DNA of 64,000 bases. Origin: Mesorhizobium sp. INR15 (GTDB lineage Bacteria; Pseudomonadota; Alphaproteobacteria; Rhizobiales; Rhizobiaceae). Both the position numbers and the translations under genes were made by a program. Below, one piece after another: positions 40,284 through 47,729 of the stretch (position 1 is the first letter of the stretch; every line of letters starts with the position of its first letter). The notes below the pieces were generated by a model. It worked only from the letters and a program-made list of their open reading frames with translations. It was not told the DNA's origin and made no database searches. Location: positions 241,509 to 305,508 of the forward strand of contig NZ_CP045497.1 of NCBI RefSeq assembly GCF_015500075.1, given 5' to 3'.

Positions 40284-42521
40284 TCAACGCTCGTAGTCGT
40301 TGTCGTTTGAGCGCTGCGTCTTGCGATCCTGTTCCTCCGCCTGACGGGCCTTTTGCTTGTTGGCGTCTTTCTCCTTGGCTTGCGCTGGGGTTTGCCCCGC
40401 GCCGGCGCGTGGCGTCTCCGGCTGGCGGGAATCGTCGCGGGCTGGAAGATCGCGCCCGCGCGCCTCGCGCTCGGGGATCGGCTCACCACCACTACCGCCG
40501 CGACGCTGCTGCTGGCGTTCGAACTGCAGCCGAGCCAGCCGGTCGTGCATCTTGTCGTTGACCTCTTCGCGATATTGTTCGAACTGCGCTTGATGTGCCA
40601 GGGGCAGCGTCTCGCGCATGTTGTCGAGCGCCTGATTGACGCGGGTCATCTGACGCCGCATTTCCAGGGGGGTCTGCGCCATGTCCAAATCTCCTATCAG
40701 TGCATTCAATTCTCTCACACCGGGGTGGGACAGGAAAGGCACCTGCCCCCGTTGGTCGGCTTCGCGATCCGTGGCAGAACCGGTCTGCTGCCCCTCCCCT
40801 GCCTGGTCACGACGAAACTGAAGAAGGTTGCTTCTGATCGACTCGGCTGCCGTGAGCGCTTGGCCCACCACACCAGCCGCGCGCATCGTAGTGGCAGTCT
40901 TCCGCCATGCGGCGGCGATCGCATCGCCATTTACGACAAGCGCCTGCCGATCAATCAGGCGCTGCCGCTTGGCTTCCACGCGCTCGATTGTCTTCGCGCT
41001 GACCTGATAGCGCGGATCACGTTGCGCACGGCTGAAAGCACCGGCATGCTCCTTCGTGAACGGCCGCGTCATCGCATGATCCATGCGCCGCGTCGCGACC
41101 ATAGCAATGCCGTTCTCACGCGCCTTCTCCGCGAACGCCTCACGCCACGCCATAAGATCCGGCTTGTAGAATTTCAGTCGCTCTCCATCAGCGGACCGAG
41201 CCTGGACCATAGCATGGATATGGACATGCTTCGTGTCCTTGTGATGCGCCAGGACGAACTTGTATCCGGCGGCCCGGTCCTCGAGCACGGCGCGCGCTGC
41301 CGCCATGACGGCGTTCGCGTCGGTGCCGGCCTTGGCCGAAAATAGCAGATGATAGGCGTTGCGCCGCTCCCGCCCGGAAAGCTGGGGGCGCCATTGTTCA
41401 TAGACCGACGCCGCCGCCTTGGGGGGATTTTTCGCTCCGCGGACGGTCTCGCCATTCGCATGGCGCACATCCTTGTGCGTGCGAAGGAACTTTTGCAGGA
41501 AATATTGCGCCTTGCGTTCCTGGCCGACAGCAGCCGTGACCTCGGCCTTGGCCACCACGCCGGCAGCGCCCATGGCCTCGCACAACCTCGCCTCTATTCT
41601 GTCGAGCGCCTTACTGCGCGAGTTTTCCCGACCATCGGCAAGCAACTTGGCAAGCGGCCCTGCCCGCTCTTCGGTATGCGCGTAGACCTGCACCGTTTGA
41701 CCGTCCTGGGCATAAATGAACGGCTTCGAACCAAAGGCCTTGTTCAGCGCGTCGCTCAGGACAGCATCAGAGACATCGTCCGCCAGGTCAAAACGCACCT
41801 CAATAAAATTGGTGTTTTCAAGCGGCGGCTCGAACGTCTCGCAAAAGGTCTCCAGAAACGCTTTTCGTGCGGCGCGCGTTGCCAGAACCTGGCCATCCTC
41901 ATCGAAAACCTCAATGTTGTGCTTCTCGCCCTTTTCGTTCTCACGCGTACCGAGATAATTGAGCAGCCGCGCGGCGGCTTCCATGGTCGATGGCGGATTG
42001 GGCATGACCTTGAATACGGCAGACTGCGCGCCCGCTGCGGAGCCGGCTCGTGCCGCCACCGCCCGCGCCTGGTAGTCTGCCCGCGCCGCCGCGCCGGTCC
42101 CAATCTGCTGGCCGGCGCCCCGGCCGCCACCGCCGCGGCGCTTCCAGTCTTCCTCCTCCTCTACCGGCAGGAACCCGGCGAGAGTGGCGGCGTAGACCAT
42201 GATTGGCGCGCTGGTGGCCTTGGACGATTGTCCGGGCGCGCCAGACCTCTGAGCCCAGCCGGATGGGGTTCGCCCAACCATCGCCGTCATCCCCGTCGGG
42301 GTGGAAAGAGAAGCGCTTCCGCCACCGCCCGCCGTCGAGTCGGCTGGCCCGCGTCCGATGCTGCCAGTGCGTCCATTGATGTGCTTCGTCTGGAATTCGC
42401 CGGCTTCTCTTCGGCCGCCCCCTCTGAAGTTTTCTCCATCCAAGTCCTCACGCCGCATGTCGGAAGCGCCCCGTAGATATCGCTCGACTTCGGCTGCGTA
42501 ACCGGCAAGACGGCGGCTCAC
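40284..42521 (-). CDS. Relaxase (MOB_P/VirD2-like mobilisation nuclease)
   Basis: 745 residues. The three-His motif is at about residues 440-450 (LAHHKDTKHVHIHAMVQ), with the fold residues YHLLFSAKAGTDANAVMAAA before it. The N-terminal 150 residues are Gly/Arg-rich and variable; a second conserved segment follows (LLNYLGTRENEKGEKHNIEV). The C-terminal 100 residues are Arg/Gln-rich and charged (DANKQKARQAEEQDRKTQ), a plausible T4SS export signal. It should nick the TATCCTGC site at 42999-43006. The start overlaps mobC by 4 bp. Unusually, the nuclease motif is central rather than N-terminal. Confidence 0.85.
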   Translation of the reverse strand: MSRRLAGYAAEVERYLRGASDMRREDLDGENFRGGGRREAGEFQTKHINGRTGSIGRGPADSTAGGGGSASLSTPTGMTAMVGRTPSGWAQRSGAPGQSSKATSAPIMVYAATLAGFLPVEEEEDWKRRGGGGRGAGQQIGTGAAARADYQARAVAARAGSAAGAQSAVFKVMPNPPSTMEAAARLLNYLGTRENEKGEKHNIEVFDEDGQVLATRAARKAFLETFCETFEPPLENTNFIEVRFDLADDVSDAVLSDALNKAFGSKPFIYAQDGQTVQVYAHTEERAGPLAKLLADGRENSRSKALDRIEARLCEAMGAAGVVAKAEVTAAVGQERKAQYFLQKFLRTHKDVRHANGETVRGAKNPPKAAASVYEQWRPQLSGRERRNAYHLLFSAKAGTDANAVMAAARAVLEDRAAGYKFVLAHHKDTKHVHIHAMVQARSADGERLKFYKPDLMAWREAFAEKARENGIAMVATRRMDHAMTRPFTKEHAGAFSRAQRDPRYQVSAKTIERVEAKRQRLIDRQALVVNGDAIAAAWRKTATTMRAAGVVGQALTAAESIRSNLLQFRRDQAGEGQQTGSATDREADQRGQVPFLSHPGVRELNALIGDLDMAQTPLEMRRQMTRVNQALDNMRETLPLAHQAQFEQYREEVNDKMHDRLARLQFERQQQRRGGSGGEPIPEREARGRDLPARDDSRQPETPRAGAGQTPAQAKEKDANKQKARQAEEQDRKTQRSNDNDYER

Positions 42522-42925
42522 GGCTTGGCTCCCTTCGTCTTGCGAGAACCGGTCGCCATTACCTTCAGCTCCTCTCGGAATTGCCGCACGAGATCGCCCA
42601 CCGCCATCAGCGCCATTTCAATATCCTCGTCGTAAGGAATGCGGCCGTCATTCATGGCGCGCACGACCTGATTGAAGTTGATGCCGACGCGGCGCAGCTG
42701 ATCGGTCATGTCCAAGATCGCCGGTCGCAGCGCTTCCGTCGCGACGGGCAGTTCACCGGCGTTGGCGCGCACCAGTCGGCGCACGACCTCGCTGACGGTC
42801 ACGCCGTCAAGCTGCGCGGTAGCTTTCACGCTGGCCACTTCATCGGCCGAAAAGCGGATGTGTGTCACCTCGCCGTAGCGACGCGATGCGCTCTTCACCG
42901 GTGCCTTCTGGGCGTCTTGGTCCAT
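42518..42925 (-). CDS. mobC: MobC-type relaxosome accessory protein
   Basis: 135 residues with a ribbon-helix-helix-like N-terminus (VTHIRFSADEVASVKATAQL, GVTVSEVVRRLVRANAG) and the MobC signature LRRVGINFNQVVRAMNDGRI. It binds near oriT and assists the relaxase. It is transcribed away from the oriT, which lies just upstream, and is coupled to the relaxase gene by an ATGA overlap. Confidence 0.88.
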   Translation of the reverse strand: MDQDAQKAPVKSASRRYGEVTHIRFSADEVASVKATAQLDGVTVSEVVRRLVRANAGELPVATEALRPAILDMTDQLRRVGINFNQVVRAMNDGRIPYDEDIEMALMAVGDLVRQFREELKVMATGSRKTKGAKP

Positions 42926-42970
42926 CGCTCAGCCCGATTGCGGGCGCTAAGGCCCGACAGGGTCGCGCCG

Positions 42971-43010
42971 CTTATTTTGTGTGTATCACAAAATAAGCTA
43001 TCCTGCCAAT
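42971..43010 (+). other. oriT: Predicted origin of transfer (oriT): inverted repeat and nick site
   Basis: CTTATTTTGTG, a 5-base spacer TGTAT, then the exact complement (11-bp arms, 42971-42997), followed 1 bp later by CTATCCTGCC. TATCCTGC matches the YATCCTGY nick consensus of RP4 and Ti-plasmid oriTs; the expected cut is between G43005 and C43006 on the plus strand. Distance and order (repeat, then nick) are as in RP4. It lies between mobC and the virC1-like gene, where an oriT is expected. Confidence 0.8.
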
Positions 43011-43171
43011 AAGAAACGGCAGTTCGATCTTCGCCGACCTGCCGCGGTGACTAGTGACTATGCACCCGAAGGCCTTCATCGACGCACTGGTCGGTTGACA
43101 AACGGATATGTCGCCTTCGAACTTTGTCGCGGTGTCTCGATCTTCACATGATACGATGTGTCGATGATGGA

Positions 43172-43205
43172 TTGACACCTTGTTTCCGTGTTAACATAGC
43201 AACAA
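43172..43205 (+). promoter_or_regulatory. Candidate promoter for the virC-like pair
   Basis: TTGACA at 43172-43177 with a poorly matched -10 (around AACATAG) 16-17 bp downstream, and AAGGACGG as RBS before the ATG at 43225. The 43030-43170 stretch between oriT and this site contains no gene. Confidence 0.4.
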
Positions 43206-43224
43206 ATCATCAAGGACGGCCTTC

Positions 43225-43905
43225 ATGATCATATCCGCCGCGATCCCCAAGGGAGGCACTGGCAAGTCCACCATGGTGCGTGCGCTCGCATCCGTCGCGC
43301 TGCACCGAGGCTATTCGGTCACCTTGGTTGATGGCGATCGCCGTCAAAACATGAGCAGGTGGTTCCAGATGCTGGATGACGCCGGCAATCGCCCCGACAG
43401 CCTCCAGCTGGTCAGCGCGATAACCCCGCAAGACATTCTCGAAGCGGCGGCTCGCCACAACGGCGAGCGCTCCCTCGTTCTGATCGACACTGAAGGTACG
43501 ACCAACGACAATCTCATGGCCGGACTGTTCGCGGCCGACATCGTCGTGGTGCCGGTCTATTTCGCGCTGGATGACGTGACTGCCGCCATCCAGATCACCG
43601 ACCATTATATTCCGCTGGCTGTCGAAAGTCGTGGCCGGCCACTGCCGGCGGTGTTCGTGCTGACGAAACAAACCATCATCGATGGCAGGGCGCGCGCATT
43701 GACCGAGCTGCGCGCCATCATCCAGGCTAATGGTACGCCGATCGCCGAACACTTACTGCACAATCGCGTTGCCTATCGCGATCTCCAGACCGGACAGACG
43801 CTCTACAGCCCGGCGGAACCCGATGCGAAGGCCATTGCCGAGAGCGAAGGGGTTTTTGACGACGTGCTGAAGACCTTCATTGAAGCTACGAGGAACGTGG
43901 CATGA
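43225..43905 (+). CDS. ParA/MinD-type ATPase, VirC1-like
   Basis: 226 residues. The deviant Walker A is IPKGGTGKST (residues 7-16), followed by LVDGDRRQNMSRWFQML, LVLIDTEGTTNDNLMAGL and VVVPVYFALDDVTAAIQITD. Size and layout match VirC1 of Ti plasmids, a ParA-like protein that binds near the T-DNA border and recruits the relaxosome to the coupling protein. Position directly beside oriT and coupling to an RHH-type gene, as in virC1-virC2, support this over a partition role; the plasmid has repA for partition. Confidence 0.78.
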   Translation: MIISAAIPKGGTGKSTMVRALASVALHRGYSVTLVDGDRRQNMSRWFQMLDDAGNRPDSLQLVSAITPQDILEAAARHNGERSLVLIDTEGTTNDNLMAGLFAADIVVVPVYFALDDVTAAIQITDHYIPLAVESRGRPLPAVFVLTKQTIIDGRARALTELRAIIQANGTPIAEHLLHNRVAYRDLQTGQTLYSPAEPDAKAIAESEGVFDDVLKTFIEATRNVA

Positions 43906-44303
43906 GCAACGAAACCGACACCAAAGTCGACGCCGACAAGAAAGCCCGCATGATGAAGGCGATCTCGACGCAGCCGCCGTTGCTTCCGAGCATGTTCATT
44001 CCGCCAAAAGCCGATACACCGGAGGCAAAGGATAAGTCAGTTGCGACGCAACCGGGAGAGCCAGTCTCGACGGCCGCGCCCGATTTTCGGAAACTCGTGC
44101 GGCAGGGCCAGAAGAAGGACCCGATTGCCGGAAAAAAGATTCGGGAGGAGGAGATGGTTCGGTGTGGCTATTATCTGACCGCCGCGGAGCAGCTTCAATT
44201 CAAGCTGCTGGCAGTCAGCAACGGACACAGCATGACCGAGTTGCTGCGCAAGGCGGTGCAGGACTACATCCACACCCATAAGCACAAGCTGCCGAAGGGA
44301 TAA
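43902..44303 (+). CDS. VirC2-like ribbon-helix-helix protein
   Basis: 133 residues: a disordered Pro/Lys-rich N-terminal half and a C-terminal domain (about 80-128) reading VRCGYYLTAAEQLQFKLLAV and GHSMTELLRKAVQDYIHTHK, an RHH-like DNA-binding fold. It starts in an ATGA overlap with the ParA-like gene. By gene order and architecture it corresponds to VirC2, which with VirC1 binds the overdrive sequence and enhances relaxosome activity; sequence similarity could not be checked. Confidence 0.68.
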   Translation: MSNETDTKVDADKKARMMKAISTQPPLLPSMFIPPKADTPEAKDKSVATQPGEPVSTAAPDFRKLVRQGQKKDPIAGKKIREEEMVRCGYYLTAAEQLQFKLLAVSNGHSMTELLRKAVQDYIHTHKHKLPKG

Positions 44304-44369
44304 GCAGCTGCCTGGATACCGCTCTCGCCTCAGGTGATGAGCGACTGTTGCGGCTCTTTATGACCGTAC

Positions 44370-44390
44370 AAAAAAAGGGACCCTTTTTTC
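44370..44390. terminator. Bidirectional intrinsic terminator between convergent genes
   Basis: AAAAAAGGG-A-CCCTTTTTT: a 9-bp-arm repeat with A-tract and T-tract on either side, placed between the virC2-like stop (44303) and the minus-strand gene stop (44407). It functions symmetrically on both strands. Confidence 0.7.
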
Positions 44391-44406
44391 GTTCCGCTAG
44401 TCGGGG

Positions 44407-44715
44407 TCATTGAGGCGTTTTAGAAGATCGCCGAGGATCCCATCGCGCTGCGGCAACGGCCTTGTCCTCTGCCAGCTTCGAGGCGACCTCGTGCGGCAGC
44501 GGCATGAAATCATAGCCGTGCGCTTTGGCGGCGTGGCAAATATCTTCAAGCATCTCAAACGCCTGATCGTGAGTGCCAAGCCAGAGTGCGGGCTCATCGG
44601 TTACCTCGTGGGGGAACGCCTGCAGGAAGTAGGTCCGAAGCGGTGGGTCGTAACCGATGATAGCCTCGGGGTCCGAGCGGCCGCATCCAGTGACGGTGAT
44701 GGTATAGCGGCTCAC
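44407..44715 (-). CDS. Conserved plasmid hypothetical protein downstream of DUF736
   Basis: 102 residues from a GTG (MSRYTITVTGC) with a perfect AAGGAGG RBS; the same frame is open for hundreds of bases upstream but that part has no coding character. Visible segments: DPEAIIGYDPPLRTYFLQAF, LWLGTHDQAFEMLEDICHAA, YDFMPLPHEVASKLAEDKAV. No known domain recognised. Last gene in the minus-strand leading-region block, 71 bp after DUF736. Confidence 0.7.
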   Translation of the reverse strand: MSRYTITVTGCGRSDPEAIIGYDPPLRTYFLQAFPHEVTDEPALWLGTHDQAFEMLEDICHAAKAHGYDFMPLPHEVASKLAEDKAVAAARWDPRRSSKTPQ

Positions 44716-44748
44716 GATAGCCTCCTTGCTCCGAAAGGTGAGGTGAAG

Positions 44749-44775
44749 GGGCCGGCCCCCTTTCGAAGCCGGCCC
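44749..44775 (-). terminator. Hairpin downstream of the DUF736 gene
   Basis: GGGCCGGC, an 11-base loop, GCCGGCCC: perfect 8-bp arms located 12 bp after the DUF736 stop and 34 bp before the next gene. No T-run follows, so attenuation or mRNA protection is as likely as termination. Confidence 0.4.
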
Positions 44776-44786
44776 GCTCGTGGCTG

Positions 44787-45110
44787 TCACTGGGGATTGT
44801 TCCAGAGGATGACCTTCTTGTTCTCGTCGCCGCCCGGGGCGGGAGCGAGGTTGCCGAAGATCACGCCGATCTCGGGGGCCTCCAGCTTGACCGAGAGGTA
44901 CTCCTCGCCCGAACGCTGGGAGATGCGGTGCCAGCCGGCTCCGATCTCGAAGCCCGTGCGCTTGTTGACGATCCGGTAGTCGGGCGCGTCCTCGCGCGAC
45001 TTGTTGGTGTTGGGGATGAGGGCGATCGGGGCGTTGACCCGGAGTGTGGCGAAGACGCCTTCCATCGAGCCGTCGGCCTTGGTGGTGAGGTTTGCGATCG
45101 TGGTGGCCAT
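44787..45110 (-). CDS. DUF736 family protein
   Basis: 107 residues: MATTIANLTTKADGSMEGVF, DYRIVNKRTGFEIGAGWHRI, YLSVKLEAPEIGVIFGNLAP define DUF736, a small beta-rich family almost confined to alphaproteobacterial plasmids and conjugative islands and of unknown function. AAGGAGAAC precedes the ATG. It is the gene nearest to the large nested inverted repeat at 45186-45288. Its position in the first-entering DNA suggests an early role in the recipient (inference). Confidence 0.92.
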   Translation of the reverse strand: MATTIANLTTKADGSMEGVFATLRVNAPIALIPNTNKSREDAPDYRIVNKRTGFEIGAGWHRISQRSGEEYLSVKLEAPEIGVIFGNLAPAPGGDENKKVILWNNPQ

Positions 45111-45185
45111 GGTAGTTCTCCTTCGGTTGCATCGGGACCATTCCCGATGGCGCCAAAGGAGAGGGCCGTCCTGCTGCGGTCATCG

Positions 45186-45288
45186 CGGCGAAAATTCTGG
45201 AAAATTCTATTTGCCGAAAAAGTGCGGGCAGGCCCTTCGCCTGCCCGCGACCGAGAAACAGAAATCGAATTTTCCTGAATATTCGCCG
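45186..45288. promoter_or_regulatory. 103-bp nested inverted repeat: candidate ssDNA promoter or terminator
   Basis: Outer arms of 27 nt (45186-45212 and 45262-45288) pair at 24 of 27 positions, with GGAAAATTC/GAATTTTCC at the core. Within them lies a perfect 10-bp stem GCGGGCAGGC / GCCTGCCCGC (45224-45233, 45239-45248) with a 5-base loop. On the minus strand the stem is followed by ACTTTTTC (terminator-like) and by TAGAAT, one mismatch from TATAAT. The element is 76 bp upstream of DUF736 and 2.2 kb from the predicted nick. Confidence 0.7.
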
Positions 45289-45463
45289 AGTGTACCCCCA
45301 CCGGGGGTTGACCGCACAAAGCAGGCGGTCGTCTACAAAGGCGACATGAAACGGGAATGGCCCCGGATGCGGCAGATGGACTAGAACCCAGGCCGCCATC
45401 GCTTGGCCGCCCACGCAACGCTGCCGGATCGCAGGAACATGCTTGCCCCGCCAGCCTCTCGGG

Positions 45464-45688
45464 TCATGTCGCCTGCATCGTCGACACCTGGAATAGCAGC
45501 ACGGCGCGTGAACCGCCTTGCGTCTTCGGTATGGCGGCACAGGGGGTTTCGAGATCGGAGGCGGCTCGCAGCGACCAGCAAGCACCCTCGGTAGGCGATA
45601 CCTCGCAGCCAAGTTGGATGACTGTGCAAGACAGGATGTTCGGCAGGCTTGCCCCCGCTTCAGATGCGAGACAGACCAGGATGATCAT
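45464..45688 (-). CDS. Small hypothetical protein
   Basis: 74 residues starting MIILVCLASEAGASLPNILS, with GGAGGGG 7 bp upstream of the ATG. It contains five Cys (for example IQLGCEVSPTEGACWSL) and ends VLLFQVSTMQAT. No family recognised. The strong RBS and placement in the minus-strand block support it; alternative frames here lack RBS. It lies 176 bp upstream of the nested inverted repeat, which could terminate its transcript. Confidence 0.5.
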   Translation of the reverse strand: MIILVCLASEAGASLPNILSCTVIQLGCEVSPTEGACWSLRAASDLETPCAAIPKTQGGSRAVLLFQVSTMQAT

Positions 45689-45819
45689 CTGCACGCGCCC
45701 CTCCGTAGCGCGCGTGGGCCGGCTCGAAAGGGACGGCTCCCGGCCGTTCATACAGCGGAGTTGGCGCGCAGGGCGGGTCAACCATATCGGATCGGGACTG
45801 CCGGTGGACCGCGTGCATA

Positions 45820-46353
45820 TCATCCTGGCAACGCCCGACGCTCGTCCGGTGTCATGCGGGCTTCGGCTTGGCGGCGAATGTCCGAGCCAGCATGGTGAAG
45901 CGTGGCGCACCAGTCTTCCACATTGTGCGCGGTCGCCAAACTGCCCCTGGCCAGATCGTAAATGACGCACGGCTTGTTCGCCATGACGAGCCGAAGCACG
46001 TTGACGGCGGTGCCTGGCGATGCGCCATCCCAGACCATCATCCCGAAGTCGGCGCGCCGCGTCATTTCCCGGTCTTTTGCTGCGTGGGCGCAATATCCAT
46101 GAGCGCCTTCAAGACACGGGACGTGGTAGGCAGCCCAGTCGCCGAGATTGTTGCGGGGTTCCTTGCCGGCATGAAAGATGCCGACGTGTTCGTAGCCGTA
46201 GCCCGCGAGCAGGCCCTGCGCCTCGGCGTCGGCTCCGGGTGCATCGCCAATCAGAACGCCGTGCTCGGCGGCGACGATCGCGCCGATGCGAGCGATGGCA
46301 GGTTCCGGCAGCTCGAATATCTCGCGTGATCCGCCTATGAATATCATCGACAT
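45820..46353 (-). CDS. SLOG-fold nucleotide-binding protein
   Basis: 177 residues from MSMIFIGGSREIF with AAGGAAAA upstream. SLOG/Rossmann pattern: beta strand MIFIGGSREI, IVAAEHGVLIGDAPGADAEA, YEHVGIFHAGKEPRNNLGDW, then ADFGMMVWDGASPGTAVNVL and a Lys/Cys strand KPCVIYDLARG. SLOG proteins bind nucleotide or nucleic-acid ligands, and members appear in DNA uptake (DprA) and in anti-phage systems. A reading extended upstream would translate the hexamer repeat into Ala-Glu/Gly-Glu repeats but is unlikely. A second SLOG-like (DUF2493) gene lies upstream at 46788. Confidence 0.7.
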   Translation of the reverse strand: MSMIFIGGSREIFELPEPAIARIGAIVAAEHGVLIGDAPGADAEAQGLLAGYGYEHVGIFHAGKEPRNNLGDWAAYHVPCLEGAHGYCAHAAKDREMTRRADFGMMVWDGASPGTAVNVLRLVMANKPCVIYDLARGSLATAHNVEDWCATLHHAGSDIRRQAEARMTPDERRALPG

Positions 46354-46787
46354 TGTGACTTTTCCTTCTCTTCGGCGCCCCCGGCCCTCTCCCTCTCCCT
46401 CTCCCTCTGCCTCTGCCTCTGCCTCTCCCTCTCCCTCTGCCTCTGCCTCTGCCTCTGCCTCTGCCTCTGCGCGAGGGATCGTCACCGAAGGCCGAGATGG
46501 CAAAGCCGGCTCGGGGAGCGGCGAGACGCCGCGACTAGAGCCCGGCCGGCCGCAGGCCGGCGCGCCAGACATCATCGGAACCGGCGAACGTCATATCGAG
46601 CATCTAGCCGGCGGGTCCGCCAGCCAGAGGCGCACATCCTGAATCGCCAGCATGAGAAGGCGTTGGCCGCTCGAGGCGGGCATGGGCTGCGATCAGACAG
46701 GTGCACGCGACGGATCCGACCGCTCGGGGTCGAATTCGTCGACGTGATGCAAGGGGCGCCGAGCGTGGGCATGGAGGAAGGCGGCGC
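46354..46787. other. Intergenic region with hexamer repeat
   Basis: 434 bp between the two SLOG-type genes with no convincing gene. It holds the 14-unit CTCTSC repeat at 46387-46470. A 30-codon minus-strand frame starting at about 46682 (MPASSGQRLLMLAIQDVRLW) looks protein-like but is too short and lacks supporting context. The minus-strand transcript of DUF2493 probably runs through into the downstream SLOG gene. Confidence 0.35.
46387..46470. repeat. Hexanucleotide tandem repeat, 14 units
   Basis: CTCTCC and CTCTGC units alternate in blocks over exactly 84 bp (14 x 6), a microsatellite-like array rare in bacterial plasmids. It lies in the 5' leader of the SLOG gene (34 bp upstream of its start); on the mRNA strand it is GGAGAG/GCAGAG, a purine-rich tract resembling repeated ribosome-binding sequence. 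Unit-number change would alter spacing but not frame. Confidence 0.85.
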
Positions 46788-47729
46788 TCACGCGCCACCC
46801 TCTGCGAACCGCCAGACCGGGATGCCGAGGCGGCGGGCCTTGTCGGCGAGATTCTCGGTGATGCCGGAACCGGGAAAGACGATCAGGCCGTAGGGCACGA
46901 CCGACAGGAGCTGGTCGTTGCGGCGGAACGGGGCGGCCTTGGCGTGCCGGTTCCAGTCCGGCTTGAAGGCGATCTGCGTGACCTTGCGGTTCTCGGCCCA
47001 GCAGGCCGCGATGCGCTCGGCGCCGCGCGGGCTGCCGCCGTGCAGCAGCACCATGTCGGGGTGCTTCTCGCGGGCCTTGTCGAGGGCGTCCCAGATCCGG
47101 TCGTGCTCGTTGCAGTCCAGGCCGCCGGCGAAGGCGATCTTGGTGCCGGCCGGCACCAATACTTCGGTCTCGGCGCGGCGGCGCGCGGCGAGGAAGTCGC
47201 GGCTGTCGATCACCGCCGCTGTCATCGCCATATGGGAGACCTTGGAGCCGGTGCGCGGCCGCCATGCCGATCCGGTTTCCGCCTCGTAGAGGTCGGCGGC
47301 CTCGTCGCGCATGATTTCCAGCACGTTGCGGCGCTCGATATAGGTGATGCCTTCGGCCGTGAGCCGTTCCAGCTCGACGGACTTCACCTCCGACCCATCC
47401 TGTTCGTTCTGGCTGGATCGCTGGGCATCCTCGTTGCGGTCGAGGCTGCGGGCGACGCGCTCGGCGGCGCGGTGGAAGACGTTGGCGAAGGACCAGAGCA
47501 GATCGTCGAGGTCGGGTTCGAGCCTGGTGTCGCCGAGCATGCCGGCAAAGGTCTCGACGATCCCGGCGAGGCCGGCCCGGATCACCTCGTCGTCGGGAAG
47601 TGGCCGAGGATCGGGTTCGTCTTGATGCGGACGGTGGCCGTACATCTGCAGTTCGAGGATGACGCGATCGGTCGGCGAGGAGGCGTGGTAGGGCTCGTAG
47701 GCGTCGTCGAAAGGAAGATCGTAGGTCAT
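46788..47729 (-). CDS. DUF2493 (YspA-like SLOG) domain protein
   Basis: 313 residues from MTYDLPFDDAYEPYHASSPT (GGAGACACGCC upstream of ATG 47729; longer frames lack homology). The N-terminal half is a plasmid-specific helical domain (FAGMLGDTRLEPDLDDLLWS, NVLEIMRDEAADLYEAETGS). The C-terminal DUF2493 domain (about 195-310) has KIAFAGGLDCNEHDRIWDAL, DMVLLHGGSPRGAERIAACW, and LIVFPGSGITENLADKARRL. Predicted nucleotide or nucleic-acid sensor. A common member of rhizobial plasmid leading regions. Confidence 0.85.
   Translation of the reverse strand: MTYDLPFDDAYEPYHASSPTDRVILELQMYGHRPHQDEPDPRPLPDDEVIRAGLAGIVETFAGMLGDTRLEPDLDDLLWSFANVFHRAAERVARSLDRNEDAQRSSQNEQDGSEVKSVELERLTAEGITYIERRNVLEIMRDEAADLYEAETGSAWRPRTGSKVSHMAMTAAVIDSRDFLAARRRAETEVLVPAGTKIAFAGGLDCNEHDRIWDALDKAREKHPDMVLLHGGSPRGAERIAACWAENRKVTQIAFKPDWNRHAKAAPFRRNDQLLSVVPYGLIVFPGSGITENLADKARRLGIPVWRFAEGGA

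Noticed and set aside
41349..42476. 375-codon plus-strand open frame inside the relaxase gene
   Set aside because: Antisense shadow of the relaxase gene; no start signal and no motif.
44407..45612. A single 401-residue protein spanning 44407-45612 on the minus strand
   Set aside because: Only its last 102 codons look coding; they have their own perfect AAGGAGG and GTG start, and the rest overlaps DUF736 in another frame.
45464..46093. 209-residue minus-strand protein covering 45464-46093
   Set aside because: The N-terminal 135 codons overlap the SLOG gene out of frame and are Arg-rich; only the last 74 codons, with their own RBS, are kept.
46387..46470. CRISPR array
   Set aside because: Units are 6 bp with no spacers, and no cas genes are nearby; it is a simple tandem repeat.
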